DNA of 64,000 bases, taken from contig OY760140.1 of NCBI GenBank assembly GCA_963663215.1, forward strand, positions 496,001 to 560,000, written 5' to 3'. The notes beneath the pieces are model-generated. The model was not told the DNA's origin. It did not search any database and saw only the letters and a list, made by a program, of their open reading frames with translations. This DNA comes from BJGV01 sp003230615 (GTDB lineage Bacteria > Pseudomonadota > Gammaproteobacteria > Burkholderiales > Nitrosomonadaceae). The translations under genes and the position numbers were made by a program. Below, piece by piece: positions 27,129 through 35,787 of the stretch; positions within the stretch are counted from its first letter, which is position 1; each line of letters begins with the position of its first letter.

Positions 27129-27141
27129 TCTCTAAGGGAGA
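27129..27141 (+). promoter_or_regulatory. Hairpin masking the decarboxylase Shine-Dalgarno
   Basis: TCTCT (27129-27133) can pair with GGAGA (27137-27141) around an AAG loop; the last pair is T-G. The hairpin contains the decarboxylase ribosome-binding site AAGGGAGA (27134-27141), five bases before ATG 27147. A ribosome at the leader stop codon (27122-27124) would cover and melt it. Confidence 0.5.
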
Positions 27142-27146
27142 TTCTC

Positions 27147-28322
27147 ATGCAAATGCACGCCACCGCTCTACGAAAGAAAGTAGAGGTCAATGTAGTATTC
27201 GATACCCATCCAGAAGTTAGCCTAGATTTTGAACATGTAAGGACAGCCCTGAAGAAGAGTTATAGTAGACCTTTTTTGCTGATTGATAGAAGTATTGTGC
27301 GTGATAAAACGCACCGTTTTAGAGCAGCAATGCCACGTGTGCAACCACACTATGCGGTTAAAGCTAATCCAGATCCGCGTGTACTAAAAACATTGATCGA
27401 GGAAAACGTGGGTTTTGAAATTGCATCTATTTCCGAATTGGACCTTCTAATTAGTTTGGGTGTGCCTGCTAAAGAAATTTATTACAGCAATCCGATGAAG
27501 TCACGGGCTTACCTTGAATATGCCGCGTCTAAAGGTGTCGAGTGGTATGTACTGGATAGTATTGAAGAGTTACGTAAAATTGTAAGTGTTAAGCCAGACG
27601 CAAAAATGTATTTGCGCATAGATACTCCCAATATTGGTAGTGACTGGCCACTTTCAGGAAAATTTGGTACACATCTTTCCGAGATAAAAGAAATTATTGA
27701 TGAGGCAGTTAAACTTAAGGCTGATCTCGCTGGTGTGACCTTTCATGTTGGTTCGCAATGTCGCAATCCACAGAACTGGCAAGTGGGAATTGAACGTGCC
27801 AAGAAGGCTTTTATCAATATGCGTCGTGCAGGGTTAAATCCACGCTTGCTCAATATAGGTGGTGGGTATCCGGTGCGACATATCAAGCCTATTCCCTCGA
27901 TTGAAGTAATAGGTGAGATTGTAAGTGCGGCTATTGCAGATTTACCAGAAGATATTTGTATCATGGCTGAGCCGGGGCGTTATCTAGTATCAGATTCAGC
28001 CTATTTTGTTTGTCGTGTAGTAGGTACTGCTACCCGCAAAGGTAAGCGTTGGATGTATTGGGATGCGGGTATCTTTGGTGGGGTCATCGAAGTCACCGAG
28101 GGACTGCGCTACGAAATTCTTACAGACCGCAAGGGGCAGTGTATTCCCTGGGAAATTGCGGGACCTACCTGTGACTCTGTAGACATTCTAATGCGTGATG
28201 AAATGTTGCCAGCCGATATTCAGGAAGGGGATTTTATCTACATTCCCAATGCTGGCGCATATACTACCGCTTATGCCAGTAACTTTAACGGTTTTCCGTT
28301 GCCGGATGTGGTTGTCTTATAA
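27147..28322 (+). CDS. Fold-III PLP decarboxylase (ornithine, possibly also lysine)
   Basis: This 391-residue alanine-racemase-fold decarboxylase is of the eukaryotic ODC type. The Schiff-base lysine is Lys72 in HYAVKANPDP. Further motifs are FHVGSQ, the phosphate loop NIGGGYP, AEPGRYLV and the catalytic Cys in GPTCDSVDIL. It should make putrescine (or cadaverine) from ornithine (or lysine); substrate choice cannot be read with confidence. The ATG is preceded by AAGGGAGA inside a hairpin, after a 21-codon leader ORF. Its last 52 bases overlap the convergent folA reading frame. Confidence 0.92.
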   Translation: MQMHATALRKKVEVNVVFDTHPEVSLDFEHVRTALKKSYSRPFLLIDRSIVRDKTHRFRAAMPRVQPHYAVKANPDPRVLKTLIEENVGFEIASISELDLLISLGVPAKEIYYSNPMKSRAYLEYAASKGVEWYVLDSIEELRKIVSVKPDAKMYLRIDTPNIGSDWPLSGKFGTHLSEIKEIIDEAVKLKADLAGVTFHVGSQCRNPQNWQVGIERAKKAFINMRRAGLNPRLLNIGGGYPVRHIKPIPSIEVIGEIVSAAIADLPEDICIMAEPGRYLVSDSAYFVCRVVGTATRKGKRWMYWDAGIFGGVIEVTEGLRYEILTDRKGQCIPWEIAGPTCDSVDILMRDEMLPADIQEGDFIYIPNAGAYTTAYASNFNGFPLPDVVVL

Positions 28323-28948
28323 TTTCGTTTTGTGTTGCCTTGAGGGTTGTTTTCTTTCACATTTCTATTATTTTTAGGTACTCGTATATATTTAATGTGT
28401 CGAAAATAAAGGTGTTGGGTGTAAAGTCCAACGCGTGTTTTTTGATTTGGGCTTTGCATTTTTCCGGCGGCAATAAACCAACGTCCTCGGTGAACAGCCT
28501 CCCACTCTAATTCGTTAATTTTCGGGAAGAATGTGTCACCTCTGAATAACTCAAACAATTCACCGGTTTGTTCTTTTTTCCTATTTACAATCTTCGTTAA
28601 ATATATTTCATCAGCTAGCGAAATCGCCGCTGCATATAGTTGCCCTCCACCGATAACAAAAATTCGTTTTACGTTACCAGAAATGTTAATGGCTTCTTTG
28701 AGTGAATAAACAACTTCACAGCCAGGTGCCTTATATTCGTGATTTCTTGTTACTACTATATTTTTTCGATTGGGGAGTGCTTTACATTTTAGCGATTCAA
28801 AAGTCTTACGTCCCATTATAATTGGTTGGCTCAAAGTTATGCGTTTAAAGTAGCGTAAATCACGGGGCAAGTGCCATGGCATTTTATTTTTATATCCAAT
28901 GACGTTGCTAGGTGCGACTGCCGCGATTAAAGCAATCTTTGGTTTCAT
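28271..28948 (-). CDS. folA: Dihydrofolate reductase with C-terminal extension
   Basis: DHFR reduces dihydrofolate produced by ThyA. IALIAAVAPSNVIGYKNKMPWHLP, split here as IALIAAVAPSNVIG and KMPWHLPRDL, carries the active-site Trp and catalytic acid region; IIMGRKTFESL and the NADPH-binding FVIGGGQLY follow. The protein is 225 residues, against about 160-170 for the family. The extra tail of about 45 residues is rich in Asn and Lys and ends on the antisense of the decarboxylase gene, a 52-base convergent overlap. The start overlaps the thyA stop by four bases (ATGA), so thyA-folA form an operon. Confidence 0.93.
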   Translation of the reverse strand: MKPKIALIAAVAPSNVIGYKNKMPWHLPRDLRYFKRITLSQPIIMGRKTFESLKCKALPNRKNIVVTRNHEYKAPGCEVVYSLKEAINISGNVKRIFVIGGGQLYAAAISLADEIYLTKIVNRKKEQTGELFELFRGDTFFPKINELEWEAVHRGRWFIAAGKMQSPNQKTRVGLYTQHLYFRHIKYIRVPKNNRNVKENNPQGNTKRNYKTTTSGNGKPLKLLA

Positions 28949-29739
28949 ACGGCAATCGGTGCTTTAATCATTGGATGAGGGTTATAATCCTCTAGTATAA
29001 AATCTGTAAATTTGAAAGCAAAAATATCTTTTATTGCTGGATTTAACTTCATTAAAGGTAATTTTCTCGGTTTACGAGAGAGCTGTTCTTGTGCCTGATC
29101 TAGATGATTAAGATATAGGTGAGCATCTCCTATCGTGTGAATGAAATCACCGGGTTCCAAATTACAACATTGTGCTACCATTAATGTGAGTAGCGCATAA
29201 GAGGCAATATTGAATGGAACACCAAGAAAGATATCAGCGCTACGTTGATAAAGCTGGCACGAAAGTTTTCCATTGGCGACATAATATTGAAAAAAAACAT
29301 GGCATGGAGGCAATTTCATCTTACTTAATTCACCCACATTCCAAGCAGAAACAATCATACGTCGTGAGTCGGGAACATCCTTAATTTGTCTAATTACCTG
29401 TGTGATTTGATCAATATGTTGTCCATTTGTACTTGGCCAGGATCGCCATTGATAGCCATAAATTGGGCCAAGATCTCCATTTTTATCCGCCCATTCATTC
29501 CAGATAGAAACACCGTTGTCATTTAGATACTTTATATTTGTATCACCTTGTAGGAACCAGAGCAATTCGTGAATAATAGATTTCAAATGGCATTTCTTGG
29601 TGGTAACAAGAGGAAAGCCATCCGCTAAGTTAAAGCGCATTTGGTATCCAAATACGGAAAGCGTACCAGTTCCGGTACGGTCTGACTTCTTATTGCCGTG
29701 TTTGAGCACGTGCTGCATTAGTTCGAGGTACTGGCGCAT
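28945..29739 (-). CDS. thyA: Thymidylate synthase
   Basis: ThyA methylates dUMP to dTMP using methylene-tetrahydrofolate. The nucleophilic Cys is in PPCHVFFQYYV, and the dUMP-binding QLYQRSADIFLGVPFN follows. ATG 29739 gives a 264-residue protein starting MRQYLELMQ, the family N-terminus; an in-frame TTG at 29763 is less likely. Coupled to folA by a four-base overlap. The pepA-like gene diverges. Confidence 0.96.
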   Translation of the reverse strand: MRQYLELMQHVLKHGNKKSDRTGTGTLSVFGYQMRFNLADGFPLVTTKKCHLKSIIHELLWFLQGDTNIKYLNDNGVSIWNEWADKNGDLGPIYGYQWRSWPSTNGQHIDQITQVIRQIKDVPDSRRMIVSAWNVGELSKMKLPPCHVFFQYYVANGKLSCQLYQRSADIFLGVPFNIASYALLTLMVAQCCNLEPGDFIHTIGDAHLYLNHLDQAQEQLSRKPRKLPLMKLNPAIKDIFAFKFTDFILEDYNPHPMIKAPIAV

Positions 29740-29849
29740 AGTGAGGGCGATAGTGGCGGTCAAGAAAACATACTGTAAAAAGCTGCACCAGGTAGAGGGA
29801 GCATGGCGTATATAATAACAGACAGATATTATTTATAGGATAGTTACTA

Positions 29850-31331
29850 ATGTTTGCGAAACTAATACAGAATGCTTCACCTTTGAGCAAGTCTAACGAG
29901 ATAAAGCAATTTTTAGTTGTGCTGCCAAAATTGGACGAGTCGTTGGATGAGTTTCAAAAGAAACATGTTTTATTTGGTAAAAATGCCTTGGAGGCATTGT
30001 TATTAAGACGCAAAATGAAACCCGAAGAAATTTGCGGGACGCCGGTTAGTGCCAGTCTCGAAAGTGGTTCATTGTGTGTATGGGTCATGGTGAATTCTAG
30101 GGAATCTGTGTTTGAGCAACAAACCTGCATTCGCAAGGCCGTGCAGTTATTGTTGGCAGAAAACCCTGAAGAAGTACATCTTATGGTTTATGGCAATAAA
30201 AGGGAGAAGCGACTATTTGCCAAGTTAGTGGTGTATACGACTTGGGTAAATAGTTCGATATTACCGTCGCGAAAAACCGATAATAAAAAGGAAGCAAGAA
30301 AGCCTCTATCAAGAATTTCCTTGTACGGATACAAAGATGAAGATAGTTTTGCTTTGATGCGCGCTAGTGCAGAAGGAAACTTACTTGCGCGAGAGCTAAC
30401 AATACTTCCCCCCAACGAATTAACTCCTGATACATATCGCAAGCAAGTTAAAAAAATTGCAAGGAAAGAAGGTTGGAAATATCAAGAATTCAATCTCAAA
30501 AAGTTACGTAAAATGGGTGCAGGTGCGTTTGTTGCAGTGGCTCAAGGCAGTGACTCAGATGATGCTAGTATTATTCATTTACAAAGATTAGTCGGAGGCT
30601 CAAGAAAAACAGTTGCATTTGTGGGGAAAGGCATTTGCTTTGATACTGGAGGTCACAATTTAAAACCAACCCGCTACATGCATGGTATGCATGAAGATAT
30701 GAATGGTTCAGCGGTAGCCTTGGGCATTTTGTTAGCAGCAGCTCATGCTAATTTGAAAGTAAATATCGATTGCTGGCTTGCTATTGCTCAAAATCATATT
30801 AGTCCACATGCATATAAACAGAACGATGTGGTGACTGCATTGAATGGCAACACAATTGAGATCATTAATACCGATGCAGAGGGTCGTATGGTGCTAGCAG
30901 ATACATTAACCTTGGCAGCAAAAAAAAGGCCTGATGTAATGATTGATTTTGCAACGCTCACCGGTACCATGTGTGTAGCACTTGGATCTCGCTATAGCGG
31001 TATTTTCAGTAACCGTGATGATTTAATACAGAAAGCTTTAGTCGCAGGAAAGCTTTCTGGTGAAAGAATCTTAGCGTTTCCAATGGATTCTGATTATGAG
31101 GTGGACCTAGAAAGTAAGATTGCAGACATCAAACAGTGCTCATTAGAACACGATGCCGATCATATTCTAGCGGCACTTTTTCTTAAGAGGTTTGTCAGTA
31201 ATACGCCCTGGCTTCACATGGATCTTTCTGCTAGTAGAAATACGGGTGGTTTAGGAGCGATTGGAAGTGATGTTACTGGCTTTGGTGTGGCGTGGGGGGT
31301 GCAGATTTTGCGGGAAATATTGCAAGGCTAG
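29850..31331 (+). CDS. Leucyl aminopeptidase (M17 family)
   Basis: This is a 493-residue, two-metal, hexameric cytosolic aminopeptidase. The metal and catalytic residues are all present: Lys and Asp in VGKGICFDTGG, Lys in NLKP, Asp in EDMNG, and Asp/Glu/Arg in NTDAEGRMVLAD. The N-terminal domain (residues 1-170) is divergent. It is closest to PepA-type enzymes but the divergent N-terminus makes PepA-specific regulatory roles (DNA binding) doubtful. It has its own short upstream region, divergent from thyA. Confidence 0.9.
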   Translation: MFAKLIQNASPLSKSNEIKQFLVVLPKLDESLDEFQKKHVLFGKNALEALLLRRKMKPEEICGTPVSASLESGSLCVWVMVNSRESVFEQQTCIRKAVQLLLAENPEEVHLMVYGNKREKRLFAKLVVYTTWVNSSILPSRKTDNKKEARKPLSRISLYGYKDEDSFALMRASAEGNLLARELTILPPNELTPDTYRKQVKKIARKEGWKYQEFNLKKLRKMGAGAFVAVAQGSDSDDASIIHLQRLVGGSRKTVAFVGKGICFDTGGHNLKPTRYMHGMHEDMNGSAVALGILLAAAHANLKVNIDCWLAIAQNHISPHAYKQNDVVTALNGNTIEIINTDAEGRMVLADTLTLAAKKRPDVMIDFATLTGTMCVALGSRYSGIFSNRDDLIQKALVAGKLSGERILAFPMDSDYEVDLESKIADIKQCSLEHDADHILAALFLKRFVSNTPWLHMDLSASRNTGGLGAIGSDVTGFGVAWGVQILREILQG

Positions 31332-31389
31332 CAGTTATACCCCTAATTGCGCATGTTAATATTGAAGTATTGAAATAACAAGAGAAAAA

Positions 31390-32562
31390 ATGTCTGGTAA
31401 TACCCTTGGAAAGCTTTTTTGCGTTACTTCATTTGGCGAATCTCACGGTCCAGCTATTGGTTGCGTGGTAGATGGCTGTCCGCCTGGGATGGAACTATCT
31501 TCTAGTGATATTCAAAAAGAACTGGATCGGCGCAAACCTGGTACCTCACGCTATGTGACCCAGCGTAAAGAGTCTGACACCATAGAGATTCTTTCTGGTG
31601 TTTTTGAGGGAAAAACTACAGGCACCCCTATAGCTTTAGTAATTCGCAACGAAGATCAGCGTAGCAAGGATTACAGTAAGATAATGGAGATTTTCCGCCC
31701 TGGGCATGCAGACTATACCTATTGGCAAAAATATGGAATACGCGATTATCGTGGAGGAGGGCGCTCCTCCGCTCGTGAGACAGCAGTACGGGTGGCTGCA
31801 GCGTCCATAGCAAAAAAATGGTTACATGAAAAATATGGAGTAGTGATACACGGCTACATGGCACAATTGGGGCCGGTAGAGGTTCCATTCAAACAGTGGG
31901 ATGTGGTAAATCATAATCCGTTTTTTTCTGCCGATAATGATATCGTACCTCAACTTGAAGAATTCATGGAAAAGTTGCGTAAATCTGGAGATTCAGTTGG
32001 TGCAAAAATCGTTGTTGTGGCAGAAAATGTTCCAGTAGGTTGGGGTGAGCCAGTATATGATCGATTGGATGCAGAAATCGCCTATGCAATGATGAGTATC
32101 AATGCAGTAAAAGGTGTAGAAATCGGTGCAGGTTTTACCAGTGTTGCACAAAAAGGTACCCAGCATTCTGATGAAATAACACCCGAAGGGTTCCTGAGCA
32201 ACAACGCAGGAGGCATATTGGGAGGTATTTCAACTGGCCAGGATATTGTTGTAAATATTGCTATCAAACCCACTTCAAGTATCCGTCTAGAGCGCCAGTC
32301 GATAGATAAATCTGGTAAGCCAGTGATTGTGGAAACTCACGGCAGGCACGATCCCTGTGTGGGAATTCGCGCTACTCCTATTGCTGAGGCAATGTTAGCG
32401 CTGGTTTTAATGGACCACGCTCTGCGTCATCGTGCACAAAATGCTGATGTGGTGTGTTTGACGCCAAAAGTTCCTGGTAAGACTTCCAAAAAAAAGTCCG
32501 TTTCATCTAGTAGTAGGGTAAAACCCGAGCCCACAGAAAACCCAGAGCCAGATGAAGCTTAA
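31390..32562 (+). CDS. aroC: Chorismate synthase
   Basis: AroC makes chorismate from EPSP using reduced FMN, the last shared step to aromatic amino acids, feeding the trp genes at 44 kb. Motifs: FGESHGPAIG, FRPGHADYTYWQKYG and RGGGRSSARETA. It has 390 residues, about 25 more than usual; the extra C-terminal tail (from about residue 363) is a low-complexity Lys/Ser then Pro/Glu segment. Confidence 0.96.
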   Translation: MSGNTLGKLFCVTSFGESHGPAIGCVVDGCPPGMELSSSDIQKELDRRKPGTSRYVTQRKESDTIEILSGVFEGKTTGTPIALVIRNEDQRSKDYSKIMEIFRPGHADYTYWQKYGIRDYRGGGRSSARETAVRVAAASIAKKWLHEKYGVVIHGYMAQLGPVEVPFKQWDVVNHNPFFSADNDIVPQLEEFMEKLRKSGDSVGAKIVVVAENVPVGWGEPVYDRLDAEIAYAMMSINAVKGVEIGAGFTSVAQKGTQHSDEITPEGFLSNNAGGILGGISTGQDIVVNIAIKPTSSIRLERQSIDKSGKPVIVETHGRHDPCVGIRATPIAEAMLALVLMDHALRHRAQNADVVCLTPKVPGKTSKKKSVSSSSRVKPEPTENPEPDEA

Positions 32563-32573
32563 GCTCGAATTCT

Positions 32574-32603
32574 TTTTAGTTTGTATTTCCTAAGAAACTA
32601 AAA
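32574..32603 (+). terminator. AT-rich hairpin after aroC
   Basis: TTTTAGTTT (32574-32582) pairs perfectly with AAACTAAAA (32595-32603) around a 12-base loop, just after the aroC stop. No T-run follows on the plus strand, so termination would be weak. Confidence 0.35.
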
Positions 32604-32696
32604 TGATAAACGCTATCTCTTGTATATAATTTTCATTGACAATTAAATTAAAGATTTTTTTACAGAGTAGTTTTTCAGGGGTCATTTGGGGGGTTA

Positions 32697-33848
32697 TTGT
32701 CGCGTTCAATGAAGCAACGTTGGGATATTTTCTGTGCCATTGTCGATAATTTTGGTGATGTTGGTTTCTGCTGGCGACTTGCGCGTGTATTAGTAAATGA
32801 GTATGGATTGGAAGTAAGACTTTGGGTGGATGATCTTTCCAACTTTGCCTGTATTGCGCCTGACATAGATTTAGATGCAGAGCAGCAGTGGTTACAGGGT
32901 GTCAGGATATGCTGCTGGCGGCAGTCATTTACGAAGATCAAACCTGCCGATGTGGTAATTGAGGCATTTGCCTGTGAATTGCCTTCTTTCTACATTGTTG
33001 CAATGGCGGCTTTGCCGAGGCAGCCAATTTGGTTGAATCTGGAGTATCTTAGTGCCGAGAATTGGGTAATAGGCTGTCACCTTTTACCATCGTTACATCC
33101 GCGTTTACCTTTGATAAAATATTTTTTCTTTCCGGGTTTTGTGCCAGGGACTGGTGGATTATTATTGGAGAAACATTTATTGCCTGCCCGAAGCGCATTT
33201 AATAACGCGGCACAGACAGCATTTTGGCGGCTTCATGGTATACAGCCATGCAGGACGGGGGAATTGCGGATTTCGTTGTTTTGCTACGACAGTGCCCCAG
33301 TGCATGAATTACTTTCAGCATGGGTCGTATCTGACATTCCTGTATATGTGTTGGTACCACAAGGTTCGGTTGTTGATGCTGTTACAGTTTTTTTTGGTGT
33401 TGATTCACCACCAAAAGTTGGCGAGATATTGCAATCTGGGAAATTGAAAGTATGCTTTATTCCATTTTTAGAGCAGAACGAATATGACCGGATTCTATGG
33501 GCATGCGATGTCAATTTTGTACGTGGTGAAGATTCATTTGTTCGTGCTCAATGGGCGGCACGACCTTTTGTCTGGAATATTTATCCACAGGCAGAAGAAT
33601 CTCATCAAATTAAGCTAAATGCTTTTCTCAATCTTTATACCGCAGGTATGTCGCCAGACATGTCTGCTGCCGTATTCTCTTTATGGAACGGATTAAATGG
33701 TGGTGGTCAGATCATGAATGTTTGGCCCGCATTTGCTGCACAGCTGGAAGCCTTGACTCAGTATGGTGAGAAATGGGTTAGGCGGCTATGGCCTATTGGG
33801 GACCTAGCTTTTAATCTAGTGCAGTTTAGTAGAAAAGATCGGATATAA
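32697..33848 (+). CDS. earP: EF-P arginine rhamnosyltransferase
   Basis: EarP transfers rhamnose from dTDP-L-rhamnose onto Arg32 of EF-P, activating it to rescue ribosomes stalled at polyproline. The N-terminal DNFGDVG motif holds the two catalytic-site aspartates (Asp17 and Asp21 here). The C-terminal nucleotide-sugar site includes VRGEDSFVRAQWAARPFVW. The neighbouring efp has Arg at position 32, confirming the assignment. The start is TTG 32697 (after a GGGGGG run) or ATG 32709. Confidence 0.95.
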   Translation: MSRSMKQRWDIFCAIVDNFGDVGFCWRLARVLVNEYGLEVRLWVDDLSNFACIAPDIDLDAEQQWLQGVRICCWRQSFTKIKPADVVIEAFACELPSFYIVAMAALPRQPIWLNLEYLSAENWVIGCHLLPSLHPRLPLIKYFFFPGFVPGTGGLLLEKHLLPARSAFNNAAQTAFWRLHGIQPCRTGELRISLFCYDSAPVHELLSAWVVSDIPVYVLVPQGSVVDAVTVFFGVDSPPKVGEILQSGKLKVCFIPFLEQNEYDRILWACDVNFVRGEDSFVRAQWAARPFVWNIYPQAEESHQIKLNAFLNLYTAGMSPDMSAAVFSLWNGLNGGGQIMNVWPAFAAQLEALTQYGEKWVRRLWPIGDLAFNLVQFSRKDRI

Positions 33849-33891
33849 TTTAAAACTTATAAAGTAAAAATTATTATTGTGGTTCATCATC

Positions 33892-33933
33892 ATGCGAACT
33901 TATTTAGATTTCAATTTTCAGGATGAAACATGA
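33892..33933 (+). CDS. Possible 13-residue ORF overlapping the efp start
   Basis: ATG 33892 opens 13 codons (MRTYLDFNFQDET) and its TGA overlaps the efp ATG as ATGA. Such an overlap can couple translation. The upstream Shine-Dalgarno is poor, and the arrangement may be chance. Confidence 0.2.
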   Translation: MRTYLDFNFQDET

Positions 33934-34493
33934 AAACAGCAATGGAGCTCCGTGCGGGTAACGTCACGATGATCCACAATGTCCCAATGGTTGTACAAAG
34001 GTCTGAATTTACCAAATCTGGCCGGAATGCATCTGTGGTTAGAATGAAGCTTAAAAATCTTCTTTCTAGTGCAGTAACAGAGTCGGTGTATAAAGCAGAT
34101 GAAAAATTTGACATGGTTATACTCGATTACAAAGAATGTACCTATTCCTATTATGCTGATCCACTATATGTATTCATGGATAGTGAGTATAACCAAATTG
34201 AAGTCGAGGCGGATAACATGTCTGAAGTGATGAATTATTTGATAGATGGTATGCAAGACAGTTGCAAAGTGACCTTTTACGATGGCAAGGCAATTTCGGT
34301 TGAACTTCCAACCACTGTTGTTCGTGAAGTTGAATATACTGAGCCAGCCGTACGTGGCGATACTTCTGGAAAGATAATGAAGCCGGCTCGTTTGAAGGGA
34401 ACCTCCTTTCAGATTCAGGTTGCTGCTTTCGTTGAAATTGGAGACATGATTGAGATTGATACTCGTACTAACGAGTTCAAGAAGCGCGCCTAG
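33930..34493 (+). CDS. efp: Elongation factor P
   Basis: EF-P (187 residues) binds the ribosomal E site and speeds peptide-bond formation at polyproline stretches. It has a KOW-like domain I and two OB domains. Residue 32 in the KSGRNA loop is Arg, the target of EarP, whose gene lies directly upstream. Polyproline-containing proteins in this window, such as FimV, are plausible clients. Confidence 0.97.
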   Translation: MKTAMELRAGNVTMIHNVPMVVQRSEFTKSGRNASVVRMKLKNLLSSAVTESVYKADEKFDMVILDYKECTYSYYADPLYVFMDSEYNQIEVEADNMSEVMNYLIDGMQDSCKVTFYDGKAISVELPTTVVREVEYTEPAVRGDTSGKIMKPARLKGTSFQIQVAAFVEIGDMIEIDTRTNEFKKRA

Positions 34494-34563
34494 TCGCCAT
34501 TGGAATTTGTTTTGGTAAAAGGCGAAAGTTGACCAACATTAGTTGATCACGAAAAAACATCCG

Positions 34564-35700
34564 ATGCAATCACTTCCCTACTGGCGTCTTTCTGGGTTCT
34601 ATTTTTTTCATTTCGCATTCATTGGTGCATTTGCTCCTTATTGGAGCCTCTATCTTAAGTCTCTTTCCTTCAATGCTCTTCAGATTGGCGTACTGATGTC
34701 CTTGTTGCATGTAACGCGTATCTTTGCTCCAACCGCGTGGGGCTATCTTGCTGATCACACTGGTAAGCGAATGCTGATCGTGCAACTAGCTGCGATTACA
34801 GGGTTAGTAAGCTATTGCGGGGTCTTCTTCGGTGAATCATTTCTCTGGATGTTTGCCGTCATGATGCTGATGAGTTTTTTTTGGAGTGCATCGCTTCCAC
34901 TGATCGAGGCAACAACTCTTTCTCATCTAGGTAAAAGCATGGCTAGATATGGGAGTATTCGTTCATGGGGTTCGTTAGGGTTTGTTCTTGCAGTGATTGG
35001 CATCGGTTATTTATTAGATGCTACGGAGATCGCGTTGTTATTGTGGGTGGTGTTAGGATTTAAACTAGGGATTGTAATTTTTTCCTGGCGGATTCCAGAG
35101 GCCGAAATAGCATCTCATTCTACTGATGCACTTTCCGTGCAACAGATATTTAAACAACCAGGAGTGCTAGCTTTTTTCTCCGCATGTTTGTTAATGGCCT
35201 TTGCTCATGGTCCCTACTATACATTTTATTCGATCTATTTAGTGGATTACGGATACAGTAAAGGTGCCATCGGTTGGCTTTGGGCGATTGGTGTGATATG
35301 CGAAATTGGCGTTTTTTTCCTGATGTCTAGAGTGATGCACCGATTTAGTTTAAAACAGATTTTAGCCTTTAGTTTTACTTGTGCGGTAGCTCGGTTTCTG
35401 ATGATAGGTTGGGGAGTAGAATGGCCAACAGTCATGTTATTGGCACAAATTCTTCATGCAGCTACATATGGCGCACACCATGTTGCTGCAATGATGGCGG
35501 TGCATTATTTTTTTCGTGGACGTCATCAGGCAAAAGGACAGGCGTTCTATACAAGTTGCACATTCGGAGTTGGAGGTACATTAGGCGGTGTATTCAGCGG
35601 TTATGCCTGGGAGTGGCTGGGGCCGGGTTTCACATTTAGCATGAGTGCAGCAGCTGCGCTGGTGGGTTTGGGATTAATAGTTCGGAAAGTCAATATCTAG
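34564..35700 (+). CDS. MFS transporter
   Basis: This membrane protein of about 378 residues has about 12 hydrophobic helices and the MFS loop signature (GYLADHTGKR) between helices 2 and 3. Sequences such as YWRLSGFYFFHFAFIG resemble the MFS_1-like/HcaT (phenylpropionate permease-like) group. The substrate cannot be inferred. I use ATG 34564 (MQSLPYW...); an in-frame TTG at 34543 is less likely. No gene in the neighbourhood suggests a cargo. Confidence 0.85.
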   Translation: MQSLPYWRLSGFYFFHFAFIGAFAPYWSLYLKSLSFNALQIGVLMSLLHVTRIFAPTAWGYLADHTGKRMLIVQLAAITGLVSYCGVFFGESFLWMFAVMMLMSFFWSASLPLIEATTLSHLGKSMARYGSIRSWGSLGFVLAVIGIGYLLDATEIALLLWVVLGFKLGIVIFSWRIPEAEIASHSTDALSVQQIFKQPGVLAFFSACLLMAFAHGPYYTFYSIYLVDYGYSKGAIGWLWAIGVICEIGVFFLMSRVMHRFSLKQILAFSFTCAVARFLMIGWGVEWPTVMLLAQILHAATYGAHHVAAMMAVHYFFRGRHQAKGQAFYTSCTFGVGGTLGGVFSGYAWEWLGPGFTFSMSAAAALVGLGLIVRKVNI

Positions 35701-35787
35701 TAGTGAATGGGAAAAGAAAAAGGTATGTTACCTATTTCTTGCAGTTACATTATGAGATAATATTAAGTTAATTAGGATTCTTTAACG

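Noticed and set aside
29850..31331. Idea that the M17 aminopeptidase is inactive because of its divergent N-terminus
   Set aside because: All metal-binding and catalytic residues of the C-terminal domain are present.
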